DNA from: Hymenobacter jejuensis
Lineage (GTDB): Bacteria > Bacteroidota > Bacteroidia > Cytophagales > Hymenobacteraceae
Length of the DNA stretch: 64,000 bases
Assembly (NCBI RefSeq): GCF_006337165.1
Contig: NZ_CP040896.1
Location: 3,038,001-3,102,000 of the forward strand
Direction: 5' to 3'
Part shown: positions 1-8,400 of the stretch, in pieces
Position numbering within the stretch: the first letter of the stretch is position 1
How the letters are laid out: every line of letters begins with the position of its first letter
Program-made: the position numbers and the translations under genes
The notes under the pieces: generated by a model
The model's database searches: none
What the model saw: the letters and a program-made list of their open reading frames with translations, nothing else
Told to the model about the DNA's origin: nothing

Positions 1-795
1 ATACTTGCGCAGACTGTCTACGAGGTCGGGCGCCAAGTTGTAGATTTCGCCCACCTGCTCTTCGCGGATGAAGCCGCCCAGCCGCTCGCGGTACGCCACC
101 AGCCGCGCCGAAAGCCGGCTGCCAATGCCGCGAATCTGCTTAAACTGCGTGGTGTCGGCCGCGTTCAGGTCGAAGGGCGCGAGGTGCGTAGGCTTGCGCG
201 CAAACTTGTTGGGCGGGTAACTTGCAAACGACTTGTTGGCGTTGCGATCAGGCCCGGCCGCGTAGTCCCGAAACTTGCTTTCACGCGCCGGTAACTGCTC
301 CGGCAGCTGTATGTAGGGCGCCAAGCGCGCGTACACCGAATCGGGGAGGCCATACGTGCGCCGAATTTGCTCTTTGGCCTTGAAGCCCCCAATTACATCG
401 CGAAAATGCACGATGCGCTGCGCCACAAAATGCGGCAAGCCGCGGGCCTCCCAGCCTTCCGGCGTCAGGGAGTTGGGGTCGAAAGGAGACAGCGCCACCC
501 GCGGCACCGCCGTTCGGGCAGCATAGCTCCGGCGCGGGTACCGCGAATCGAAAGCTCGCGGCTGGCGTTGCGCTTCCAACTCGGCGGCCCAGCGGTTGAG
601 CTGCTGTTGGTCGGCCTGAGGGTCGTAATGCGGCAGGGCGGGGCGCAGTAGCCATGGCAACACCAGCCACAGCAGCATCAGGAGAAATAACACGACGAAA
701 CCGGAGGTTTCGCGGCGCGAAAACCCAAAGTAACGCCGTATCCAACGTAGCAAAGCGTTGGGTCGGCCGGGCTTTCCAGCAGCAGGATCAGACAC
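1..795 (-). CDS. Helix-hairpin-helix (ComEA-like) membrane protein, C-terminus off the window edge
   Basis: The frame is open from 825 down to base 1 and has no stop in the window, so the C-terminus is missing. The protein has a basic N-terminus, one membrane segment at about residues 35-52 (rich in L, V, W), a Pro/Arg-rich linker, then at least two helix-hairpin-helix units. The last reads FDLNAADTTQFKQIRGIGSR, the classic ComEA-type 'DLNxAdxxxLxxIxGIG' signature. An earlier copy contains LPHFVAQRIVHFRDVIGGF. HhH domains bind DNA backbone without sequence specificity; in ComEA they take part in DNA uptake, but many Bacteroidota paralogues are untested. No ATG exists in this frame upstream of the membrane segment, so I use GTG at 795; starts up to 825 remain possible. 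Family assignment is firm, role inferred. Confidence 0.85.
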   Translation of the reverse strand, partial: MSDPAAGKPGRPNALLRWIRRYFGFSRRETSGFVVLFLLMLLWLVLPWLLRPALPHYDPQADQQQLNRWAAELEAQRQPRAFDSRYPRRSYAARTAVPRVALSPFDPNSLTPEGWEARGLPHFVAQRIVHFRDVIGGFKAKEQIRRTYGLPDSVYARLAPYIQLPEQLPARESKFRDYAAGPDRNANKSFASYPPNKFARKPTHLAPFDLNAADTTQFKQIRGIGSRLSARLVAYRERLGGFIREEQVGEIYNLAPDLVDSLRKY

Positions 796-1205
796 GGAAG
801 ATGACTCGGAATAAGAATAGAAGCTCTAAAATTACGGGCTGGCCTGCATTTGACAATAACCTGCAAAATGGGCTTGGCCTTCGATAGCAGTGGCTTATAA
901 GTAAGATGTTATATATCAATAGTTTGCATGCAAAACGTTCCTTGCCGCCCACGGATGCTATTATTCTCATTCGGAGTGAGGGGTCAACGAGCAGCGACTT
1001 TGTTGTTTCAACGCAATACGCAAGGAATGAGAACGTTAGAATGTATGGTGCTGCAAACGCCCGTCGCGGGCCGTGCTAAAAAAGCCGGGAGTTGTGAAGA
1101 ATATCGGGATTTGAAGGGAAAGGCGCCTTAACTTGCCAAAAACCAAATCCGAACCGTATCATTACTGTGCGTTCTGCACTTTTTGACTTTACCCTGTTGC
1201 CTGCT
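796..1205. other. Intergenic region between divergent genes, no gene seen
   Basis: This stretch separates the HhH gene (minus) from the DinB-like gene (plus). It is AT-richer than its neighbours and must hold both promoters. I see no RNA gene, no strong hairpin and no convincing coding frame. Short open frames here have no recognisable protein character. Confidence 0.6.
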
Positions 1206-1808
1206 ATGAGCCAACCTGTAACCCGTACTGCCGATTTCCTGGATCAGCTCACGGCCGATTTGCAGGCGATGCGTGACATCACGATGCGCCGCTTTCGTCC
1301 GCTTACCGACGAGCAACTCAATCGTCGTCCGGGTCCAGGAAAATGGAGTGTGGGCCAGTGCCTGGAGCACCTCAACATCATCGGCGGCCACTATTTGCCC
1401 GTCATGACGCGCAGGCTGAAGCAGGCGCAGGAGCGCGGCTCGCGGCCCTCCGAAACCGTCAAGCATGGTATCATCGGGCCGCGGCTGACGGCTGCCATGC
1501 GGACGCCTGCTTCGCAGAAAGCGCTCAAGGCGCCCCAGCAATACGCCCCCAGCGGCAGCCGCCTGCCCCGCACTGTGGTCGAAGTGTTCAGCCGCCAGAT
1601 CGACGAACTGCTGCAAATGGTGCAGCAAGCGCGCGCAATCAATGCCAACGCTGTACGCATCCCCAACCCGCTGATTCCGCTGATTCGCCTGCGCCTTACC
1701 GACCAATTTGAATTTATGGTGGCCCACATCCAGCGCCACGTCGCGCAAGCCGAGCGCGTGTTAGATGGCGAAACCCGGCCTAGCCACTTGTCCGAAAGCT
1801 TGGTGTAG
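1206..1808 (+). CDS. DinB/YfiT-like family protein
   Basis: A 200-residue protein whose N-terminal half has the DinB-like pattern: a first helix, then PGPGKWSVGQCLEHLN at about residues 42-57, where the conserved Trp-Ser and the His of CLEHL are typical. A second His pair near the C-terminus (HIQRHVAQAE) fits the remaining metal ligands. The DinB/YfiT superfamily are four-helix bundles that bind a divalent metal with three His; some are thiol S-transferases, most are uncharacterised. The frame opens at 1167, but ATG 1206 starts at the conserved helix and is preferred. It faces the minus-strand operon that ends at 1839. Family likely, substrate unknown. Confidence 0.8.
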   Translation: MSQPVTRTADFLDQLTADLQAMRDITMRRFRPLTDEQLNRRPGPGKWSVGQCLEHLNIIGGHYLPVMTRRLKQAQERGSRPSETVKHGIIGPRLTAAMRTPASQKALKAPQQYAPSGSRLPRTVVEVFSRQIDELLQMVQQARAINANAVRIPNPLIPLIRLRLTDQFEFMVAHIQRHVAQAERVLDGETRPSHLSESLV

Positions 1809-1838
1809 ATTGTAAGCTGTTTATTAAAGGAGTTATCC

Positions 1839-2603
1839 TTAGTGATGGTGTTCTTCCGGCGGCGGGGGTAACTCAGCCGCGGCCCGGTGCAGCAGCGCCG
1901 TCGGGACGCGCGGGTAATGGTGATGCACGTGGTGAAAAGCGAAGGACGACACCACCGGCGTCCAAATTTGGGCCATCGCCGCCGCGACGCGGGCCGCCGG
2001 ATTGCGAGAAGCTACGTGGTGCGGCACATATGAAGCCCAAATGGGCATCGTGGCGCTCATCAGAAAAGCTACTGCCCAGTATACCAAGCCAATAGCCGAA
2101 TCGAGATAATAATATAGGCCCACAAAAACGGCCAATATAAATACCGTAGCGGCCGTTTCGAGCAGCTGCCGGTTGCGGGTTTTGGGCGCAATGCGCAACG
2201 ACTCGCGGCGCAACATCAGGATGTGGTATGGGCCCTGCCAAAGCACCCGCGCAAAGCTCCACGTAGCTGGCGCACCTTCGGGGTCATCGTCGGTGAGGCA
2301 ACGACCGTGGTGACGCAAGTGCGTGACCTGCATGGCTTGGCCGCTTTTCAGAATTAGCAAAGCGCTGAGCGTCAGCACGCGTTCGTTGTTCTTTTTCGAC
2401 AAGCCCAGAGCGTTGTGCATGGCATCGTGCATTTGCACAAAGGCCGCTAGGCACACGGCCACGGCCAGCGGTACGGCCAGCCACCAAGCGCCCGCTACTG
2501 CTGTCCCAATATAGAGAGCCACCAGCACCCACGGGCGCGCCAACTCTACCACTCGCTGACGCGGCGTGAGTTGCAGATAAGCAGCAGCGGTATTAGGGTT
2601 CAT
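1839..2603 (-). CDS. Membrane fatty-acid desaturase / carotenoid hydroxylase-like protein
   Basis: A 254-residue integral membrane protein with the three histidine boxes of di-iron membrane desaturases and hydroxylases: HDAMH at about residue 59, HLRHH at about 95-99 and HHVHHHYP near 225. Hydrophobic segments flank the boxes as expected (about 26-56 and 150-190). The short length resembles the CrtR/CrtW and small FA_desaturase groups rather than long acyl-CoA desaturases. It is the last gene of a minus-strand run (SRPBCC-DoxX, DUF4166, this gene), 59 bases after the DUF4166 start side, so a lipid or carotenoid modification role is plausible. The natural C-terminus ends in EEHHH. Substrate cannot be told from sequence. 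Confidence 0.82.
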   Translation of the reverse strand: MNPNTAAAYLQLTPRQRVVELARPWVLVALYIGTAVAGAWWLAVPLAVAVCLAAFVQMHDAMHNALGLSKKNNERVLTLSALLILKSGQAMQVTHLRHHGRCLTDDDPEGAPATWSFARVLWQGPYHILMLRRESLRIAPKTRNRQLLETAATVFILAVFVGLYYYLDSAIGLVYWAVAFLMSATMPIWASYVPHHVASRNPAARVAAAMAQIWTPVVSSFAFHHVHHHYPRVPTALLHRAAAELPPPPEEHHH

Positions 2604-2617
2604 GTGCTTATAAATAC

Positions 2618-2628
2618 TTGACTATCAA
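2618..2628. repeat. Intergenic TTGA-nnn-TCAA motif, copy 1
   Basis: Reads TTGACTATCAA on the plus strand, TTGATAGTCAA on the minus. It lies 15 bases upstream of the desaturase start, inside the short gap within the operon, followed on the minus strand by GTATTTATAAG. One of about nine similar sites in the window. Confidence 0.6.
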
Positions 2629-2662
2629 TATTTTGTAAATATGAATTCGGGGTAAATTTCGC

Positions 2663-3343
2663 TTACTCCCGTACTTCTTCGCGTTGTGGTAGGGCATAGG
2701 CCGGAATTTCGGGCTGCGTGACCGTGCGCCAAGTCGGGCGAAAGGAGCCATGATAGCCGAAAAGCTTACCAAAAGCGGGGTTAAGCACTTCCACCTTGAT
2801 GCGGTAGCAGTCGGCATCGTCGTCATACCATTCTTCTACATCGGCCAGGCCCGACATGAGCATAGGAAACCGAAACTTGATGGGGCCTTCGTAGAAGCGC
2901 TGTTCGCCGGAACGCAGGCGCAAGCCGCCTCTTTCGGTCACGGCCAAATCGATATCCACGGCAAGGTGCTGGTGCGTGCCCAAGTAATCGACGATGCAAT
3001 TGCGGGAAGCGCTGCGTATCATGGTGGCGTCGAAGCAGCGTGTGCAGTTGGGGAAGCTGAAGCGACGAATCCAGGTCACGGTTTCGCGGCCGAAGGAATC
3101 GCGGTACGCGTAGTTCTCGATGCGAAACGGCACGTTCTGACCGGCATCCGGAAACATGATGTTGCGTAGCAGCCCGACGCGCAAAAAAGGCAGCGTGTAA
3201 AACGGTCCGTGCCACACGCGCTCCATGGTGCCCTCGCCGATGAAAGCCCGGTTGTCGGCGCTGGAAAAAGCCAGCCGCTCCTGAATGCGGGGGTGGAGCT
3301 TCTGAAAATCGGCCCCAAGTTGTTGCTGATAAATCGATTGCAT
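2663..3343 (-). CDS. DUF4166 domain protein
   Basis: A 226-residue soluble protein matching the DUF4166 pattern: an N-terminal LGADFQKLHPRIQERLAF, a middle WIRRFSFP and an end with a conserved YHGSFRP. In the family this domain often sits beside, or is fused to, DoxX-like or short-chain dehydrogenase proteins, and its biochemical role is unknown. Here it follows the SRPBCC-DoxX gene by 17 bases and precedes the desaturase, so the three are very probably cotranscribed. A cysteine pair in FPNCTRCFDA is visible but I cannot assign it a function. Confidence 0.82.
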   Translation of the reverse strand: MQSIYQQQLGADFQKLHPRIQERLAFSSADNRAFIGEGTMERVWHGPFYTLPFLRVGLLRNIMFPDAGQNVPFRIENYAYRDSFGRETVTWIRRFSFPNCTRCFDATMIRSASRNCIVDYLGTHQHLAVDIDLAVTERGGLRLRSGEQRFYEGPIKFRFPMLMSGLADVEEWYDDDADCYRIKVEVLNPAFGKLFGYHGSFRPTWRTVTQPEIPAYALPQREEVRE

Positions 3344-3360
3344 AAGTAACAGATTAGTAA

Positions 3361-4287
3361 TCAGTTATGGGGATATGCAGGAGGTTGACGCAGGCAGCGA
3401 GTCGCGCTTGGTAAGTCATCGGACAAAGTCAGCAAGCCCGCACCGGCCAGCGTCACCATCGCCAGATTCAGCGTCAGGGGGTTGAAGGGCGCTGCAAAAA
3501 CGGCCGGCTGACTAAACAACGCGCCTGCGCCCAAGACGACCAAGCCTACCATATTTAGCCAGTACACGGGCCGCAACAGGCGCACTGGCCGCAGCCAAAA
3601 CAATAGGCCAAACAAAATCTCGCCGATGCCTACCACTGCGGCCACGCGGTGCGCTGCCGCGGGCGAAAAGCCCGCGCCTTGCAAAATGCGTAGTTCGCCG
3701 GTGTCTGGGTACAGCAACTTCGGCACCACGCCCTGGTACACCCAGATAAAGCCCAGCGACACCCGCACCAAAAGCTGAATGAGCGCCAGCCGCAGCGAAG
3801 CCGCGGGCGAAATGCCTTTTTCCAGCCACAACCGCAAGCAATCGAAGCTCCAAGCCGTGGCCCATCCAATGAGCGGCCGAAACGCCAGCCGGTCGAGCCA
3901 GCGGCCGGGTGCCCCGAAGCGCGTCTGGTAGTCGTAGCCGGTCAGAAAACGCAAGCCATCGGTGGTCGGGATGTATTTCCAGTAGCCCGAGCCGGTACGG
4001 ATCAGTGACACCCATTCATCAGACCAAAACTTCAGTACCGAAGTCCGTTCGCCGTTTTTCTCCTTCGTGCCCACGCTTTCGCCCCGGCCCGCAATGCCCA
4101 ACCCAAAGCCAATGCGCGTGGCGTACAGAAACTGCTGCGGTGCGGTTTCGGAGGGGCGAGGCAAGTATTCAATTTCCGTGAAGCGCAAATCCCATTGCTG
4201 GTGCAGCTCGGGCCGCTGCGTGTGCTCCCAAAGATCCTCCATCGGGCATTGGATGAAGGTTTCGACGTAGATTGGCGGATTTTTCAA
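3361..4287 (-). CDS. SRPBCC (START-like) domain fused to DoxX-like membrane domain
   Basis: A 308-residue two-part protein. Residues 1 to about 150 look like a polyketide-cyclase/START-like (SRPBCC) fold: an opening VETFIQCPMEDLWEHTQRPE and aromatic strands such as GSGYWKYIP. Residues about 165-300 have four hydrophobic helices in the DoxX-like order, with the family-like segments LGFIWVYQGVVPKLLYP and ILQGAGFSP. The first domain could hold a hydrophobic ligand at the membrane. It heads the operon with DUF4166 and the desaturase. The DoxX-like family has no settled activity, so the role is inference from context only. Confidence 0.8.
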   Translation of the reverse strand: MKNPPIYVETFIQCPMEDLWEHTQRPELHQQWDLRFTEIEYLPRPSETAPQQFLYATRIGFGLGIAGRGESVGTKEKNGERTSVLKFWSDEWVSLIRTGSGYWKYIPTTDGLRFLTGYDYQTRFGAPGRWLDRLAFRPLIGWATAWSFDCLRLWLEKGISPAASLRLALIQLLVRVSLGFIWVYQGVVPKLLYPDTGELRILQGAGFSPAAAHRVAAVVGIGEILFGLLFWLRPVRLLRPVYWLNMVGLVVLGAGALFSQPAVFAAPFNPLTLNLAMVTLAGAGLLTLSDDLPSATRCLRQPPAYPHN

Positions 4288-4446
4288 AACGACAGCGCCG
4301 GCGGCGCGATTGTATGAAGAAAGGTAGTTCAGGTCCGTTGGTATCGCAAGGAAAAACAGGGAAGAAAACAGCGGAAATAAATATTTCTATAATGAGATGA
4401 GTGTGGGGGAGTTATGAGGCCGAAGTCAGCGCAAACCCAAGCACAA

Positions 4447-4479
4447 AAAAGCCTGCAATAGCGAAGATTGCAGGCTTTT
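4447..4479 (-). terminator. Terminator of the broken outer-membrane gene
   Basis: A 13-bp stem AAAAGCCTGCAAT / ATTGCAGGCTTTT with loop AGCGAAG. The A-run at 4445-4450 gives a U-run on the minus strand. It sits 19 bases beyond the stop of the decayed barrel gene at 4498. Confidence 0.8.
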
Positions 4480-4497
4480 GCAAACAGGAGATCAGGA

Positions 4498-5227
4498 TTA
4501 CTCACCGCCGAAGAAATACGGGAGCGTCAGCTGAACTGCCCAGTTTTTTGGCTTGTAGCTCTGGTCGCCGACGTAAGTGTTGGCGCCTGGGGTGAAGGCG
4601 CAGCTGTAGCCCAGCTGCCCCTGCCAAGAGCCCCGTTGGTAGCTTACGCCCCATTAAGGCCCGCGTTCGGCAGCGGTACAAGCAGTTGCAGCCCTCCAGG
4701 TGGTTTCTTCCGAGGTAGTAACCGCGATCGTCCGCCATCCTGAGCCGATAGCGGGCTAGTCAGGCTGCCAGCGTAATTCTGATACCGCTGGCGGCCGCCC
4801 ACGCATGCAGCCACGTAGGGCCCGGCAAAAAGTTGTAGCCCCATGGGTCCACTGAAGGTGTGCACAAAGTGGATCGGCAACTCCAAGTAGTTAAGTCGGG
4901 TGGTGGTCACTGACCGGGCGTGGTAGACCGGCTCATCGATGTTGTCAACAATGTAGGTGTTGTCTTCGTGGTAGCCGCGCTGCGAAAACACCAGTGCCGG
5001 CTGTAGGGCCAACTTCCCAAATTGAGCTTGAAAAACGACGCCAGCTTGCGCGCCCAGCACCGACGAGCGGCCAGGAATGCTGGTTTGGGTAGAATAGTTG
5101 CCCCCCCACACGCACACCAACACGCACTGGGATAGGCGCCATTCGAATCTGAATTTGGGCTTGAGAAACAGTTGAGCCACTCAAAACGCGAGTGAAACAT
5201 AATAAGCTGATAAGTAAGGATTTGCAT
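4498..5227 (-). pseudogene. Outer-membrane beta-barrel (porin-like) gene, broken by several frameshifts
   Basis: Pieces of one PorT/outer-membrane beta-barrel protein are spread over all three minus frames. ATG 5227 followed by an extra C (5224) leads into a clear signal peptide (KSLLISLLCFTRVLSGS then TVSQAQ). The next frame change is at the seven-C run 5101-5107 (VRVGVRVGG then NYSTQTSIPG). The middle frame carries barrel-like LNYLELPIHFVHTFSG. Two further switches around 4740 and 4690 enclose DDRGYYLGRNHLEG, then GLQLLVPLPNAGLNG. A last one at the four-C run 4649-4652 gives GVSYQRGSWQGQLGY and the end LTLPYFFGGE. The barrel ends in the typical aromatic strand. Either a recent pseudogene or a poorly read stretch; no intact reading frame can be built without about five corrections. 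Confidence 0.8.
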
Positions 5228-5411
5228 ATTTTTATAATGTAATTGAGGAAAGAATCCGTCTTAGAAAGCTAAAAAAGGGAGGCAATACAGTGGGGCTCAT
5301 CACACGTTTTTAAGCATAACAATACAAATAGTCGGGAGGCGCGTGTGGAATTCAACTCAGCAAGGCATCTGATTTTTGACATCTTGCTTTCGCTTTCAAA
5401 TTTCTGCTGCT

Positions 5412-8400
5412 ATGCGCTCCCTACCTTTGTTTTTGCTGCTATGCGTGTTGGTTTTCACGGTCGGCTCGTCGGCGCCCGTGCCGCCGGGTGCGAACGCCAA
5501 AAAGTGGAAACAGATCGATGCTTTCCTGAAGAAAAACCAGACCGCTTCGGCCGGCAAGCTCGTGGAGGAAATCTACCAGCAGGCGCGCCGGCAGCAACAG
5601 ACGCCGGAGTATCTGCGGGCCTTGCTCTATAAGCTGCGACTGCTGGAAGCCAAAGAGGAAGATTCGGATGAAAAATCTATCGATTTGATTCAGAATGATT
5701 TGCAAACGGCGCAGTTTCCGGCTCGTCCTATTCTGCATTCGTTGCTGGCGCAGCTCTACGCCACGTACTACGATCAGCACCGCGGCCAGCTCTACGACCG
5801 CACGCCCGGCGCCACCGGCCCCGCCACCGACACCACGGCCACTTCCGGCCTGGCTACTTGGGATGCGGCTCGCCTTGGCGCTGCCGTAGTCGAGCACTAC
5901 CACGCTTCCCTCAGCGACGAGCCCCAACGCCAGCAACAGCTGCTGCTCAAGGACTTAGGTGACGCCATCCGCGGCGGCGATGCCGAAGGCCGCCAACTGC
6001 GCCCCACGCTGTATGACCTGCTCGCGCACCGTGCCATCGATGGTTTGCAGAATGACGAATTCTATATCACGCGGCCTGCCGAGCAGTTTCGCCTGGCCAA
6101 CCCGGCTTTGCTGGCGCCCGCCGCCGAGTTTGCGCGCCTGCCGTTGGAATTCCCCAAAGCCGATTCGCTCAACGGCCAGTTTTACGCCCTGCGCGCGTTG
6201 CAACAACTCACCGCGTTCCGTCTGAAAGACGCCCAAAACCTGCCTGCACTGGCCGACGTGGACCTGAAGCGGCTGCGCTTGGTGCAAGAGCACGCCGAAT
6301 TTGCCAACAAAGATTCGCTGTTTCGGCAGGCCTTGGCCCGCGCCGCCGACACGTACAAAGCCTTATCCATCAGCACAGAATTTCTCTTTGCCGAGGCCGA
6401 CAATGTGGAGGAAAGCTCGCCGGCGCAGGCCCTGATCCTGTGCCGCGAAGCCGTGCGGCGTTTCCCCAAATCGCGCGGTGCCCAACAAAGCGAGGCTTTG
6501 CGCAAGCGTATCGAGGCGGTTGAGCTGCGTTTCGCGACGGAAGAAGTGGTGCTGCCCAACCAGCCGTGGCTGCTACGCTTGGAGCAGCGCAACGTGAAGC
6601 GGCTATACGCTAAAGCATATCGAATAAGTACGGCTCAGATAATAAACAATTTTAATCAAAACTCTAATAATCAAGAGTTTGCCAAAAGATATGCCCGTGC
6701 TTTAGCTGCCAAGCCAGTTGCTGCCTGGTCCCTCGACGTACCCGGTTCGCAGGATTACAAGTCGCATTCGGTGCAGCAGGCGGGGCCGGCGCTGCCACTG
6801 GGGCGCTATCTTATCGTGGTCAGCACGGCCGAAGAGAACCCGGTGAAAGCGCGCGGCGGCCTGACGACGGTGTATAATTCACTGCAGGTAAGTGCTTTAA
6901 GCCAAGTGAAACGTGGCAGTGCCGACAGCGAAGGCCCCGAAGTTTTGGTGCTGCATCGCCAAAGCGGTGCGCCGCTCGCGGGAGCCCACGTGCTGCCGTT
7001 TTACGAATACTACGACCAAAAATCCCGCGAATACAAGCCCCGGCGCGGTACTGCCGTAACGACTAATGCGGAAGGCGTAGCGCAAATTCCGGTAGGTGTC
7101 AAGACGGGCGAGAACACGCAGCTTCGGGCCCTGCTACTCACCCAAGGCACTGATTCTCTGTTTGAAACGGGCTACAGTTACTACCGCCCGCGGCGGCTGG
7201 AAGTGCAGGACGATCAAGCGCAGCGCCGCACGTTTCTCTATACCGACCGCGCCATTTATCGTCCCGGCCAGACGCTATACTTCAAGGGCATCCTGACCGA
7301 AAGCCGCGCCGGCAAAAGCCAGCTGCTTACGCAACGCGCTGTATCCCTGCGCTTTGTGGATGTGAACGGCCAAGTCGTGCAGACGCTGCCCTTTACGACC
7401 AACGACTTCGGCTCTTTCCACGGCTCCCTGGTGCTGCCGACTAGCTTACTGAACGGCGAGATGTCGCTGCAAACCGACGACGGCAGCGTGTCGTTTGCGG
7501 TGGAAGACTACAAGCGGCCCATGTTTCAGGTTGCGTTTGAGCCGGTGAAGGGCGCGCCCCAGCTTGGCAAATCGGTGACGATGCAGGGCAAAGCCACCGC
7601 CTACGCCGGTCAGCCCATCGACGGCGCCACGGTGCGCTACCGCGTGGTGCGCCGCACCGTGTGGCCCTTCTTCCGGCCGTATGGCGACGCCCTGATTCGG
7701 TTTCCAGAGCCCGTTGAGCGGCAGGATGTTGAGATCACCAACGGCACGGCCCAAACCGATTCGGCGGGCGGCTTCCGGGTCACGTTCACGGCTCTGGCCG
7801 ACGAAGAGGCGCAAAAGCAGCGCGGCTGGCGTCCCGGCTACGTGTTTGAAGTGACCGCCGACGTGACCGACGCGGCCGGCGAAACCCGCACCGGGCAGCA
7901 AAGCGTGAGTCTGGGCACCAGCGCACTCACGCTGCGCCTGGAAGTGCCGGAACTTCTAAATCGGGCGCAGATTCCCGCGCTAAGCTTAATCACCCAGAAT
8001 GCCGCGGGCGAAGCCGTGCCCGCGCAAGGCAAGCTGCGCCTCTACCGCCTGACGCCGCCCGCGCGAGGCCTGCGCCCGCGTCTTTGGGAAAAGACTGATG
8101 TTGAGGCTTTAACGAAGGAGTTGTTTGTGCAGAAATTTCCGCATGATGCCTACGCCGACGAAGCTGACGAAAGCAAATGGTCCCGCACATTGGTGTTGGA
8201 ACAGGGTTTCGACACCGAAAAATCGCCTTTGCTGCTGGCGCTGTCGGCGCCGCTGGCCCAGCAAACGCCCGGCCGCTACGTGCTTGAAGCCACCGCTGAA
8301 GATGCTGACAAGCAGCCCACAAAAGCCGAGCGTTACTTTACACTCTACGACCCCGCTGCCAAAGAGCTTCCGGTTCCGACGCCCGACTGGTTTGTGACTG

